Assembly: GCA_964544115.1 (NCBI GenBank) | Contig: CAZJBP010000089.1 | Span: 1 to 15,480 of the forward strand | Direction: 5' to 3' | DNA: 15,480 nucleotides | Origin: CAZJBP01 sp964544115 | GTDB taxonomy: Bacteria > Verrucomicrobiota > Kiritimatiellia > UBA8416 > JADHWI01 | Part shown: piece after piece, positions 1 to 8,700 of the stretch | How positions within the stretch are numbered: the stretch's first letter is position 1 | Layout of the letters: each line of letters starts with the position of its first letter | The notes under the pieces: generated by a model | What the model was told of the DNA's origin: nothing | Databases searched by the model: none | Seen by the model: only the letters and a program-made list of their open reading frames with translations | Made by a program: the position numbers and the translations under genes

Positions 1-326
1 AGCGCCTTCAGAACCTTGCGCCGCTCCAGGCTCATCGTTTCCGGCATCGTCAGCGTGACCTTGTAGCCGCGGGCGGCGCCCACAAACGCCAGGGCAATGC
101 CGGTGTTGCCGCTGGTCGGCTCGACGATTTCCATTCCGGGCTTCAGAACCCCGCGCTTCTCCGCGTCCCACACCATGGACGCGCCAATGCGGCATTTGAC
201 GGAGTACGCCGGATTACGTCCCTCGATCTTGGCCAGCACCGTTGCCCGCGCCGGGTCCACGATCCGGCGCAACTGAACCATGGGCGTATTTCCGATCGAC
301 AGCGTGTTGTCGGCCACGTATTTCAT
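1..326 (-). CDS. cysK: Cysteine synthase (O-acetylserine sulfhydrylase), C-terminus beyond window
   Basis: This PLP enzyme makes L-cysteine from O-acetylserine and sulfide in the cytoplasm. Only the first 108 residues lie in the window; the gene runs off the left edge. I translated it directly on the minus strand. The N-terminus has the family pattern IGNTPMVQL (residues 11-19), the PLP-binding lysine K44 in the context NPAYSVKCRIG, and the phosphate/substrate loop TSGNTG at 71-76. The ATG at 324-326 follows a purine-rich AGAGAGG sequence. It lies 45 bp downstream of the ThiF/MoeB-like gene on the same strand, so the two are probably co-transcribed. CysK and CysM forms are hard to separate from the N-terminus alone; the spacing around K44 favours CysK. 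Confidence 0.93.
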   Translation of the reverse strand, partial: MKYVADNTLSIGNTPMVQLRRIVDPARATVLAKIEGRNPAYSVKCRIGASMVWDAEKRGVLKPGMEIVEPTSGNTGIALAFVGAARGYKVTLTMPETMSLERRKVLKA

Positions 327-371
327 AAGCCTCTCTCCCTCGCTTCACTATGCATCACTGGATCTGTGTGT

Positions 372-1148
372 TCACGCTCCATCGTCTCCGCCCGCGGCCG
401 AGGCCTGCGCCCCGCACAGGCGGCAACCGGGCTGGCGCCCGACGACCACGGTTCGGAACGTCGCCGTCAGCCCGTCAAACCTCAGCAGCCGGTCCGTCAG
501 CAGCGAGCCAGCGCCCAGCAGGAAGCGTAGCGCCTCGCCCGCCTGGATCGACCCGATCACCCCCGGCACATAGCCCATCGGTCCGGTCGGCGCCGCCGGC
601 GGTGCCGACGGCGGCGCATCGAAGACGCACCGATAGCAGGCGGTCCGCCCGGGAAGCACCGTCATCGCCTGGGCCATGAACCCGAGCACTCCCGCGTGGG
701 AATAGGGCGCGGCGAGGCGGTGACAAACGTCCGCCACCAGGAACTTTGTAGGAAAATTGTCCGAAGCGTCGATCACGAAATCGTAACCGCGCACCATGTC
801 GGCGGCCACGGCAGGCGAGAACTGCATCCGGTGGGCCACGAGATCAACGCCGGGGTTCAGCGCCGCCAGCCGCTCACGCGCACAGTCCACCTTCAGCCGC
901 CCGGTGTCAGCCGAATCGTAGAGCACTTGCCGCTGTAGATTACTGGGCGCCACGGTGTCCGAGTCGACCAAGCCAATCGTCCCCACGCCCGCGGCCGCCA
1001 GATACAGCGCCACCGGCGATCCCAGGCCGCCGACCCCGATCACCAGCACGCGTCCGGCCTGCAGCCGCCGCTGCCCCCCTGGCCCTACCTCGGGAAGCGC
1101 GACTTGCCGTGCGTAGCGCTCTTCAGGCCCCATTTCATTCGCCTGCAT
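372..1148 (-). CDS. thiF: ThiF/MoeB/HesA-family sulfur-carrier adenylyltransferase
   Basis: An E1-like enzyme that adenylates the C-terminal Gly-Gly of a small sulfur carrier (ThiS, MoaD or similar) using ATP. The 258 residues cover the whole single-domain family: nucleotide loop GVGGLGS (38-44), the acidic loop ASDNFPTKF (128-136), and two zinc-binding pairs, CYRC (171-174) and CRLC (242-245). There is no C-terminal rhodanese domain. E. coli ThiF carries its active cysteine (Cys184) just before the GVVGPVVG-type segment; here that stretch (about 179-196) is proline- and alanine-rich and has no cysteine. The partner is most likely the ThiS encoded at 3390-3596, but the adjacent cysK leaves a role in another carrier pathway possible. 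ATG at 1146-1148 is used; the in-frame ATG at 1131-1133 is an alternative. Confidence 0.85.
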   Translation of the reverse strand: MQANEMGPEERYARQVALPEVGPGGQRRLQAGRVLVIGVGGLGSPVALYLAAAGVGTIGLVDSDTVAPSNLQRQVLYDSADTGRLKVDCARERLAALNPGVDLVAHRMQFSPAVAADMVRGYDFVIDASDNFPTKFLVADVCHRLAAPYSHAGVLGFMAQAMTVLPGRTACYRCVFDAPPSAPPAAPTGPMGYVPGVIGSIQAGEALRFLLGAGSLLTDRLLRFDGLTATFRTVVVGRQPGCRLCGAQASAAGGDDGA

Positions 1149-1175
1149 GATTTTTTCTCTTGCTCAACGGATCTA

Positions 1176-1204
1176 TATGTAATAAACATGAGCGTATTGA
1201 TCAA
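1176..1204 (-). promoter_or_regulatory. Candidate promoter of thiF-cysK with overlapping 8-bp palindrome
   Basis: On the minus strand TTGATC (1199-1204) and TACATA (1176-1181) are separated by 17 bp, upstream of the thiF ATG. The -35 element lies inside a perfect palindrome TTGATCAA (1197-1204), which could be part of an operator for the divergent Rrf2 regulator. The -10 match is only partial. This is the AT-rich stretch of the 118-bp divergent intergenic region. Confidence 0.3.
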
Positions 1205-1266
1205 CAACAAAAAGACGTGACTGCACGTTCTTCTTGAGGCCTTGGCTTGGCCGAGGGGACTGCCAG

Positions 1267-1707
1267 ATGATGGAACTTTCAACCAAGGGCCGCTACGCCA
1301 CGCGCATCATGGTCTACCTGGCCGCCCATGATTCGGACCAGCCGGTGCCGAAGAAGGCGATCGCCAAGGCGGAGGACATCTCCCCGGACTATGCGGAGCA
1401 GCTTCTGATCAAGCTTAAGGCCGGCGGGCTGGTGCGCAGCCACCGCGGCGTGCAGGGGGGATTCTCGCTCAGCCAGCCGGCCAACGAAATTACGGTGCGG
1501 GAAGTTCTGGAAGCCACGGAGGGCCCCATCGAGGTGGCGCCGTGTGATGAGGATCAGTGCCCCAAGTCGGCATCGTGCGTGACGCGACCGGTATGGAGGG
1601 AAGTCGAGGACGAGATCCGGAAGGTCCTGGACAAGACCACCATCGGCCTGCTTGCGCAGCGCATGCGAGAAGCGAACGGAGAGGGCTTGCACAGTTTCAG
1701 CATCTGA
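1267..1707 (+). CDS. Rrf2-family transcriptional regulator with three-cysteine cluster motif
   Basis: A DNA-binding winged-helix regulator of the Rrf2 family (IscR, NsrR, CymR, RirA). The N-terminus MMELSTKGRYATRIMVYLA and the wing QGGFSLSQP are typical. Cysteines C93, C98 and C104 are spaced C-x4-C-x5-C, the arrangement of [Fe-S]-binding members such as NsrR and IscR; CymR-type members lack them. A start at 1267 gives 146 residues and sits 8 bases after GAGGGG (1253-1258); an upstream TTG/ATG-type extension is possible but has no comparable ribosome site. It lies between the divergent thiF-cysK pair and metY, so control of cysteine/methionine sulfur assimilation by Fe-S or sulfide status is the natural inference. 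The precise effector cannot be read from sequence. Confidence 0.9.
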   Translation: MMELSTKGRYATRIMVYLAAHDSDQPVPKKAIAKAEDISPDYAEQLLIKLKAGGLVRSHRGVQGGFSLSQPANEITVREVLEATEGPIEVAPCDEDQCPKSASCVTRPVWREVEDEIRKVLDKTTIGLLAQRMREANGEGLHSFSI

Positions 1708-1785
1708 TCCGATGGCCGACGGAGCGTCGGGATCCCGGATCTTGGGACGAAAGACAAGGAAGAGACAACAAGAGGAGAACGCCAC

Positions 1786-3084
<1,299 letters not shown>

Positions 3085-3389
3085 GCGCAGGCGCAAAAAA
3101 AGGGGGGGCGACAGAGGGACACATCACACGATGGGCACGGGTCGGGCTGCGGTACGGCGGGCGCTGCGAGTCTGCTAGGATTACCACCCAGCGCGTTCGC
3201 AGCCCGCGCTGTACCCCCGTCAGGCGGCTTTGCTGCGCGGCAGCCCGTTCGGCGACGATGCACCCCCACGCGAACCCGGACAATTTCGAGGACAATTTCG
3301 AGGGTTGCTTCGGGAAGCGCCATGGACTATCCTTCAGCCATCGTCGTGTGACGTTCCCGAGCGGGGGCTAGGCGTTTAGGAAGAGGCGT
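3085..3389 (+). other. 305-bp gene-free stretch between metY and thiS
   Basis: No convincing ORF was found on either strand. It contains a homopolymer tract (A7 then G7 near 3097-3110), a small hairpin GCTGC-GCG-GCAGC (3232-3244) and a 12-bp tandem repeat (3278-3301). It is the presumed leader of the thi genes. I looked for the conserved TPP riboswitch elements (CTGAGA and the later CTGATCTGGATAAT-like block) and did not see them. Confidence 0.6.
3278..3303. repeat. 12-bp tandem direct repeat in the thi leader
   Basis: The unit GGACAATTTCGA occurs twice head to tail (3278-3289 and 3290-3301) and the next two bases repeat the start of the unit. It lies about 90 bp upstream of thiS. It may be a slippage product or a paired regulator site. 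Confidence 0.85.
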
Positions 3390-3596
3390 ATGGTTGTCAG
3401 GATCATTTTGAACGGTGAGTCATATCTCCACCGCGGGGAAGGCGCTTTGCTGTCCTTGTTGGAAGAGCAGAAGGCCGTGCCAGAGCAGGTCGCGGTCATG
3501 GTCAACGATCGGATCGTCCCGCGGGCCGACTTCCAGCGCACGATGATCCAGTCCGGGGACCGGGTGGAGATCCTCTCCTTCGCCGGCGGCGGCTGA
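3390..3596 (+). CDS. thiS: Thiamine sulfur carrier protein ThiS
   Basis: A ubiquitin-fold carrier that brings sulfur, as a C-terminal thiocarboxylate, to the thiazole synthase ThiG. At 68 residues it has normal family length. The N-terminus MVVRIILNGE, the central VAVMVNDRIVPR and the C-terminus ILSFAGGG with the required terminal Gly-Gly are all present. Translation starts at an ATG preceded by GGAAGAGG. thiG follows 96 bp downstream. It would be adenylated by a ThiF-type E1, for which the product of 372-1148 is the only candidate in view. Confidence 0.92.
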   Translation: MVVRIILNGESYLHRGEGALLSLLEEQKAVPEQVAVMVNDRIVPRADFQRTMIQSGDRVEILSFAGGG

Positions 3597-3692
3597 TCAC
3601 TCGCTCCGCCGCACCCCGCCCGCCTTGCCCTGCACTCGAATCCATGCCATCATCTGACCCCATGCCTTTGAGCGAGACGGGAGGATGAGGCG

Positions 3693-4481
3693 ATGGAGGA
3701 CAGCGATCAACTGGTGCTCGGCGATGTGTCCATGGGCTCGCGCCTGATTGTGGGCACGGGCAAGTTCTCCGACGCCGGCACCATGCTGGCGGCGATCCGC
3801 GCCTCGGGTGCCAGGCTGGTAACGGTGGCCCTGCGCCGCTTCAACCGGGACCACGCCGGCGACCTGCTGGCGCCGCTGGCCGCAATCCCTGGGCTCACGC
3901 TGATGCCGAACACCTCGGGCGCCCGGACGGCCGATGAGGCGGTGCGCGTGGCCCACCTCGCACGCGAACTCTGCGGCAGCCGCTTCATCAAGGTGGAAAT
4001 CCATCCCAATCCGCACCACCTCATGCCCGACCCGATCGAAACCTACGAGGCGAGCCGGATCCTTGCGCGCGACGGCTTCATCGTCATGCCCTACATGCCC
4101 GCCGACCCGGTTCTGGCCAAACGCCTGGAGGAGGTGGGGTGCGCGTCGGTAATGCCGCTGGGCTCGGCCATCGGCAGCGGCCGCGGCCTGGGCACCGCCG
4201 ACCTGCTGGCCCTGATCGTGCGCGACAGCCGGATCCCCGTCATCGTCGACGCCGGCCTGCGCTCCCCGTCCGAGGCCGCCGCCGCCATGGAGATGGGGTG
4301 CGGCGCGGTGCTGGTGAACAGCGCGATTGCCGCCGCGCGGAATCCCGAGGCCATGGCCGGCGCATTTGCCGTCGCCGTCCAGGCCGGCCGCCAGGCGTTC
4401 CTCGCCGGCCTCATGCCACGCGGCGACGCCGCCGTGCCGACCAGCCCACTGACGTCCTTCCTCTCCGGGTCCGGGGCATGA
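3693..4481 (+). CDS. thiG: Thiazole synthase ThiG
   Basis: A TIM-barrel enzyme that builds the thiazole phosphate of thiamine from deoxyxylulose phosphate, dehydroglycine and ThiS thiocarboxylate. The 262 residues match the family length. Seen: LIVGTGKF (18-25), NTSGARTADEAVR (73-85), FIKVEIHPNPHHLMPD with the likely Schiff-base lysine K100, phosphate-binding LGSAIGSGRGL, and the C-terminal phosphate loop region around VDAGLRSPSEAAAAMEMGC. The ATG is 8 bases after GGAGG. Its stop overlaps the thiH start (ATGA), indicating translational coupling; ThiG and ThiH are known to form a complex in other bacteria. Confidence 0.95.
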   Translation: MEDSDQLVLGDVSMGSRLIVGTGKFSDAGTMLAAIRASGARLVTVALRRFNRDHAGDLLAPLAAIPGLTLMPNTSGARTADEAVRVAHLARELCGSRFIKVEIHPNPHHLMPDPIETYEASRILARDGFIVMPYMPADPVLAKRLEEVGCASVMPLGSAIGSGRGLGTADLLALIVRDSRIPVIVDAGLRSPSEAAAAMEMGCGAVLVNSAIAAARNPEAMAGAFAVAVQAGRQAFLAGLMPRGDAAVPTSPLTSFLSGSGA

Positions 4482-5593
4482 CGCCGACGACGCCAGGCTG
4501 GCTCGACGCGCGCGAAGGCGTGGCCGCCGCCGCGTCGGCGACGGCGCGCGATGTCGCCGCAGCGCTCGCGTGCGCCGCACCGGGGCTGCGGGAGCTGGGC
4601 GTGCTGCTGTCCCCGGTGGCCGAAGCCGCTCTCGAAGCGCTGGCCGCGCGGGCTCAGGCCCTGACGCGCCGGCACTTCGGCCGGACAATGGCGCTGTACG
4701 CGCCGCTGTACCTCTCAAACTTCTGCTCCGGCGGCTGCGCCTACTGCGGCTTCGCCGCCGACCGCCGCCAGCCCCGCCGGCGCCTGGAGCGCGACGAGAT
4801 GGCGGCGGAGCTGGCGTCCCTTAAGGCGCTGGAGTTCGACGACGTCCTGCTGCTGACCGGCGAGCGCTGCCCCCAGACGGACGCGCCGTACGTCGCCGAC
4901 GCCGTCGCCCTGGCGGCCGCGTCACTATCCACCGTGGGCGTCGAAACCTTTGCAATGGAGTCGGAGGAATACGCCCTGCTGGTCGCCGCCGGCTGCACGG
5001 CCGTGACGCTGTACCAGGAAACGTACGACCCGGAGTGCTATGCCGCCATGCACCGCTGGGGGCCCAAGCGAGACTACGACTTCCGCCTCGAGGCGCCGGC
5101 GCGCGCGCTGGAAGCCGGGATGCGGTTCTTCGGCCTGGGCGCGCTGCTCGGCCTCGCCAACCCCGTGGAAGACCTCCTGCGCCTGTACCTGCACGCCGAG
5201 CGGCTGCGCCGCACGTACTGGCGGTCGGGCCTGATGGTGTCGTTCCCCCGCATCTGCGGGCAGCGCGGGGACTTCACGCCGGCCTTTGCCGTGAGCGACC
5301 GCCAGCTCGCGCAGGCGATTTGCGCGTTCCGCATCTGCATGCCCGACACCCCGCTGGTGCTTTCGACCCGCGAGAGCGCCGCGTTTCGCGACGGCATGGC
5401 CGACATCGGCATCACGCGCATGAGCGCCGGCAGCCGCACCACCGTCGGCGGCTACGCGGAGGGGCACCAGGAAACCGGCGGGCAGTTTGACGTGAGCGAC
5501 ACGCGCGACGTCGCGACCTTCTGCCGCATGCTGCGGGCCAGGGGCCTCGACCCTGTGTTCAAGAACTGGGACGCGGCCTTCCAGCCGCGCTGA
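4478..5593 (+). CDS. thiH: 2-iminoacetate synthase ThiH (radical SAM)
   Basis: A radical SAM enzyme that cleaves tyrosine to p-cresol and dehydroglycine, the glycine imine used by ThiG. The radical SAM cluster motif CxxxCxxC is at C83, C87 and C90 (FCSGGCAYCGF), followed by LLLTGE and the family's ETYDPECYAAMHRWGPKRDYDFRL segment (written here as family context, about residues 188-210). The reading frame is open further upstream, but the ATG at 4478 overlapping the thiG stop gives 371 residues, close to the usual ThiH length, and the upstream extension overlaps thiG in another frame. Anaerobic-type thiazole synthesis uses ThiH; the aerobic oxidase ThiO is not seen. Confidence 0.95.
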   Translation: MTPTTPGWLDAREGVAAAASATARDVAAALACAAPGLRELGVLLSPVAEAALEALAARAQALTRRHFGRTMALYAPLYLSNFCSGGCAYCGFAADRRQPRRRLERDEMAAELASLKALEFDDVLLLTGERCPQTDAPYVADAVALAAASLSTVGVETFAMESEEYALLVAAGCTAVTLYQETYDPECYAAMHRWGPKRDYDFRLEAPARALEAGMRFFGLGALLGLANPVEDLLRLYLHAERLRRTYWRSGLMVSFPRICGQRGDFTPAFAVSDRQLAQAICAFRICMPDTPLVLSTRESAAFRDGMADIGITRMSAGSRTTVGGYAEGHQETGGQFDVSDTRDVATFCRMLRARGLDPVFKNWDAAFQPR

Positions 5594-5642
5594 GCATGCG
5601 TCAACGCGGTGATCGCCGTCGGCCGCGGCCGCAGCTCTTCAC

Positions 5643-5981
5643 TCATAAGATGGTGAGGCAGGCTGCACCTTGGTAAGTCACGGCGAAGCCCTTCAGCCCT
5701 TGGAGTTGCGGCTGTGCGAGCAACTCCCGAACAATGGCCCCGACGCGGCCAGGTGAGAAGCCAGCGTGATTCCTGATCTCTATCCGCCCGTCAGTGATGA
5801 CCGCAGCCAGGGCGTTGCCCTTGTAATCGTCCTCGTATGATAGTCCCGGCACCTTGACCGTGCGATGCTCAGTCTTCCCGGAAAAGAACGCCGCCCCGGA
5901 ATCGTTGAGAATGGCTTTGAAGAAGTATCCCGGCTGCCGCAGGCTCTCCTTCACCAGTGCTTCACCCACGATGTTCATCAT
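5643..5981 (-). CDS. Hypothetical protein, about 112 residues
   Basis: Not recognised with confidence. The soluble-looking protein has a mixed alpha/beta pattern: an N-terminal helix (NIVGEALVKESL), strands FFKAILNDSG and AVITDGRIEIRNH, then a helix GAIVRELLAQ and a terminal strand. No signal peptide or membrane segment is seen. Two consecutive ATGs (5979-5981 and 5976-5978) follow AGGGGAC; I prefer these to the longer open frame starting at 6020. It is 87 bp downstream of the antitoxin gene on the same strand, so it may ride on the same transcript. The gene converges on thiH with only 49 bp between the stops. Confidence 0.6.
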   Translation of the reverse strand: MMNIVGEALVKESLRQPGYFFKAILNDSGAAFFSGKTEHRTVKVPGLSYEDDYKGNALAAVITDGRIEIRNHAGFSPGRVGAIVRELLAQPQLQGLKGFAVTYQGAACLTIL

Positions 5982-6068
5982 CGTCCCCTGCCAACGTTGC
6001 GAGCGTGTCCCTCGATTCACGCGGCGTCTGAGCGGTGACCAACGCAGCGGCCCTCGCGGTTGTTCGGC

Positions 6069-6353
6069 CTATGCCGTCTTTGCATGACCGTGGCGCAACT
6101 CCTCCTCAACCTTCTCGGCCAGAAACACCTTGAGCAGGGACTGGTAGGGTACGTCTCGCTTGTTGGCGAGCACTTTCAGAGCAGCAATCATGGACTCCGG
6201 TAGCCGAAGAGAGATTGTCTTGGTCGAGGGCTTCAGATTCGGGAACACGGCCCGCTTGGCCTTGGACCAGTCGAGCAACTCTGCAGAGTCATGCGTCGCC
6301 CAGAACTCCCGTTCTTCGTCCTCATTCCTGAATGTTGGAATCTGCTTCTTCAT
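6069..6353 (-). CDS. brnA: CopG-family antitoxin of a BrnTA-like type II toxin-antitoxin pair
   Basis: A 94-residue antitoxin that should neutralise the BrnT-like toxin by binding it and repress its own promoter. The N-terminal part (FRNEDEEREFWATHDSAEL, then DWSKAKRAVFPNLKP) and the C-terminal ribbon-helix-helix segment (KTISLRLPESMIAALKVLA followed by VPYQSLLKVFLAEKVEEE) match the CopG-type antitoxin family commonly found behind BrnT toxins. The ATG at 6351-6353 overlaps the toxin stop by ATGA, which fits coupled translation with toxin first. An upstream extension of the frame lies inside the toxin gene and is rejected. The symbol brnA is used by position; the sequence family is the CopG antitoxin type. 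Confidence 0.87.
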   Translation of the reverse strand: MKKQIPTFRNEDEEREFWATHDSAELLDWSKAKRAVFPNLKPSTKTISLRLPESMIAALKVLANKRDVPYQSLLKVFLAEKVEEELRHGHAKTA

Positions 6354-6655
6354 GATTTGTAGATCCTCCGTTCCTTCCGGCTCATGTCGCGTGCCGACAC
6401 CACGCGCAGGCACCGCGCGCGCAATGTGAAGACAATGAACAACTCCCGCCCCTCGTCCGTCCGTCCCAGAGCGTAGAAACGCTGCTCCTTCTGGGAATGT
6501 GCCACATCGACCCCCGAGAGGAGCGGAGAGTTGAAGAACACCTGCTCGGCCTCCAGCGGCGTGACACTGTGCCGTTCCCAGTTCTTCTCAGCATTCCCGC
6601 CGCTCCAGTCGAAGCGCTCGAACTCCGGCACGGTGGTTGTGTCTCTCATACTCAT
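6350..6655 (-). CDS. brnT: BrnT-family toxin (DUF497 ribonuclease)
   Basis: A small toxin related to RelE-fold ribonucleases (BrnT, DUF497). Family features are visible in the 101 residues: FDWSGGNAEKNWERHSVTPLE at the start (an F-x-W-D/S...N..KH pattern), RFYALGRTDEGRELFIVFT in the middle, and RVVSARDMSRKERRIY at the end, the usual I/V-I-SAR..xxxE...Y tail. The start is uncertain: ATG at 6653-6655 or 6647-6649; neither has a clear ribosome site, and the likely promoter lies so close that a leaderless start at 6649 is possible. Confidence 0.87.
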   Translation of the reverse strand: MSMRDTTTVPEFERFDWSGGNAEKNWERHSVTPLEAEQVFFNSPLLSGVDVAHSQKEQRFYALGRTDEGRELFIVFTLRARCLRVVSARDMSRKERRIYKS

Positions 6656-6684
6656 ACTGTATACGATGAAGGTATACGCATCAA
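6656..6684 (-). promoter_or_regulatory. Candidate brnTA promoter/operator with two GTATAC palindromes
   Basis: On the minus strand TTGATG (6679-6684) and TACAGT (6656-6661) are 17 bp apart. Two copies of the palindrome GTATAC (6659-6664 and 6672-6677), 13 bp apart, overlap the -10 element and the spacer. Paired short palindromes over a promoter are what an autorepressing ribbon-helix-helix antitoxin would bind. The predicted transcript start is about 6649, at the second ATG of the toxin gene. Confidence 0.45.
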
Positions 6685-6828
6685 TCTGCTTTTGTCGTCC
6701 TCGTCATGAGCCGAACCACTGCATTCGACGGCCGGATCTCGCCAATACCGGGCTGTGCGCCGGCGGCCGTCCACTTTGACGGGACGGTACTGCGTTATCC
6801 GGAGAGCGGCAAGGCGAAGAAGACGTTT

Positions 6829-8661
6829 CTACCAGGACAGGCGCAGGGAGGCCGAGGCGCGCTGATCGGACGAGGGCTGTCCCGCCAGGTACTGGAAGTC
6901 ATCGTCCCAGGCATTGTCCAACGCGACCGCCAGTTCCGCGCCTCGCCACCAGCGCGGCGCATGGCGCAGGGACAGGCGGGCCGGATAGGCGGTTTGCCCT
7001 CCCTCGCGCATCGGGCTGTCGGTCTGCCGGCGCACGCCCTGTTCGGCGGAGATCGCGGTGCGCTCCGTGACGCTCCACACGGCCGCGGCGCGCAGCATCT
7101 GCTCCGGATAGTCCATCACATAGCGGCTAGCGTACAGAGGAAGGTCGGCATCCTTTTCAAGCCACACATATCCGCCCTGCAGGTCCAGCACGTGGGTGGC
7201 GGCCCACGTCACTTCCACCTCGGAGCCGAGCGTGTCCACGGTGCCCAGGTCGGTGGCCACCCAGCGCGTGGACGCCTCCGTCTCGCGGATCCAGTCCACC
7301 GTGTTGCGGCTGCGGCGCGCGAACGCCGCGGCATAGAGGGTGACCTTGTCCACGGGCGTCCCCTTGTAGCCGGCTTCCAGCGCGTGATCCTCCTGGCGCT
7401 CAAGGCCCTGGTTCCCGAGGCTGCCCGGCGAGTCGTAATTGAGCTCGGTGTAGGAGGGCTCCCGCACGGAGGCGGCGTACGACGCATAAAGGGCCTGGCA
7501 GGGCGCGACGTTCCATGACACGCGGGTCTGCGGGAGCCACGCGGGCGAGTCGTCCGAGAGCGCTTCGGCCCGCATCCCGGCCTCCACGCGCACATCCCCC
7601 GCCGTGAGGCGCGGGATCAGCGTCGCCGCCGTGCGCATCCGGTCGTGATGGCCCAGGGCGTTGCTGTCCAGATCCTCATGATCGTAGGCGACGCGCCACC
7701 ACGCATCGTAGCGCTCCCCCTTGCTCAACGGCACGACGCCATCCGCCGCCGCGTTGGCCACCTGGGAGGTGTGGTTGTTCTGGTAAACGCCGGGCAGCGT
7801 CCAGAACAGCTTGTACTGATCCTCGACCTCGCGCCATGACGCCGACAGGCGCAGTCGCGGATCATCGGCCGGCCCCGTGTGCCAGGTTCCCAGGATCAGC
7901 GTGTCGTCCAGCTTCTCGCTCGCATCCCACGCCGGCGTGACGCCGTAGTAGCCGCGCGCGCCGAACTCCTTTTCCTGCCGCGCCGCGATCAGGTCAAACC
8001 GCCCGTCGCGTCCTTCGGCCTGAACCTGGCCTCCGACGTACGTCCGCTCCAGGTCGTTGTCCGGCCAGTCGAGGCTGTCGGCCACCTCCCGACCGGCGAA
8101 CCCGCCCACGCCCACCGCCGTCTTCCCGGGCTCCCCCGTCACCGGCGTCTGCACGACCGCGCTCTGCCAGTTGCGCGAATGCTCGCCCACGCCGGCCTCA
8201 ACCGCCATGTGCGACTCGATCGGGGCGATATCGAAACTCACGCTGCCGACCAGATGCCCCGCGCCCTCCCGCGCCTGGTCCATGCCGGTCAGCGTCAGGG
8301 GCACCGTCAGCACCGACGCCGGGATCGGCAGTTCGCTGTTGAAGTGCTCCGTCTGCGGATTCAGGAGGGCGAGCCCAGCCACCGACAGGCCCGCGCCGCT
8401 GAAGCTGCTGCCTTGGATCGACAGGTCGTTCTGGGCCCCCGCGCCGCCCTGCGAGCTGATGGTGACCCTAGGGAGCGCCTCTGTCGCCGCTGCTGCAGAG
8501 TCCCCCGGCAGTTGCCAGCCCGCATCGCGGATGGCTGGGGCGATCACGACCACCGGCGGCAAGTTGGTGACCACGACAGAGGGTTCATCGCTTCGCCCCG
8601 CAAGGACCGAGACGAATAGTGCTAAACACGACAGGGCTACTCCTCTTTGCACTGTGGCCAC
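6829..8661 (-). CDS. TonB-dependent outer-membrane receptor (BtuB-like), 610 residues
   Basis: An outer-membrane beta-barrel receptor for uptake of a chelate or cofactor. After an N-terminal signal segment (about 1-25) comes a plug-like region (about 60-145) with VTISSQGGAGAQNDLSIQGSS and a vdG-like VAGLALLNPQ segment, then a long run of alternating amphipathic strands ending in the terminal aromatic W610 expected for outer-membrane assembly. The barrel motif REPSYTELNY...GSLGNQGLERQEDHALEAGYK (in parts, about 398-432) is characteristic of TonB receptors. The plug is short and the TonB box is not certain (VVVTNLPP near 30 is a candidate). Substrate cannot be assigned. The start is a GTG with a weak ribosome site; a start slightly downstream is possible. 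Confidence 0.82.
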   Translation of the reverse strand: MATVQRGVALSCLALFVSVLAGRSDEPSVVVTNLPPVVVIAPAIRDAGWQLPGDSAAAATEALPRVTISSQGGAGAQNDLSIQGSSFSGAGLSVAGLALLNPQTEHFNSELPIPASVLTVPLTLTGMDQAREGAGHLVGSVSFDIAPIESHMAVEAGVGEHSRNWQSAVVQTPVTGEPGKTAVGVGGFAGREVADSLDWPDNDLERTYVGGQVQAEGRDGRFDLIAARQEKEFGARGYYGVTPAWDASEKLDDTLILGTWHTGPADDPRLRLSASWREVEDQYKLFWTLPGVYQNNHTSQVANAAADGVVPLSKGERYDAWWRVAYDHEDLDSNALGHHDRMRTAATLIPRLTAGDVRVEAGMRAEALSDDSPAWLPQTRVSWNVAPCQALYASYAASVREPSYTELNYDSPGSLGNQGLERQEDHALEAGYKGTPVDKVTLYAAAFARRSRNTVDWIRETEASTRWVATDLGTVDTLGSEVEVTWAATHVLDLQGGYVWLEKDADLPLYASRYVMDYPEQMLRAAAVWSVTERTAISAEQGVRRQTDSPMREGGQTAYPARLSLRHAPRWWRGAELAVALDNAWDDDFQYLAGQPSSDQRASASLRLSW

Positions 8662-8700
8662 CCCTAGCTTGGGATTTTTCCAGTTGAGAAGACTGCAGGA

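Noticed and set aside
3085..3389. TPP riboswitch upstream of thiS
   Set aside because: The conserved CTGAGA and CTGATCTGGATAAT-like elements are not present on either strand.
5600..5642. attC or terminator after thiH (CGGCCGCGGCCG palindrome at 5621-5632)
   Set aside because: No AAC/GTT boxes in the right arrangement and no T-run; it is a simple GC-rich palindrome between convergent genes.
6717..6831. attC upstream of the brnT box GTTCGGC
   Set aside because: GGATAAC near 6794 could be R'', but the only stem (GACGGCC.../CCGGCCGTC) leaves several extra bases and wrong spacers; left as an unproven boundary.
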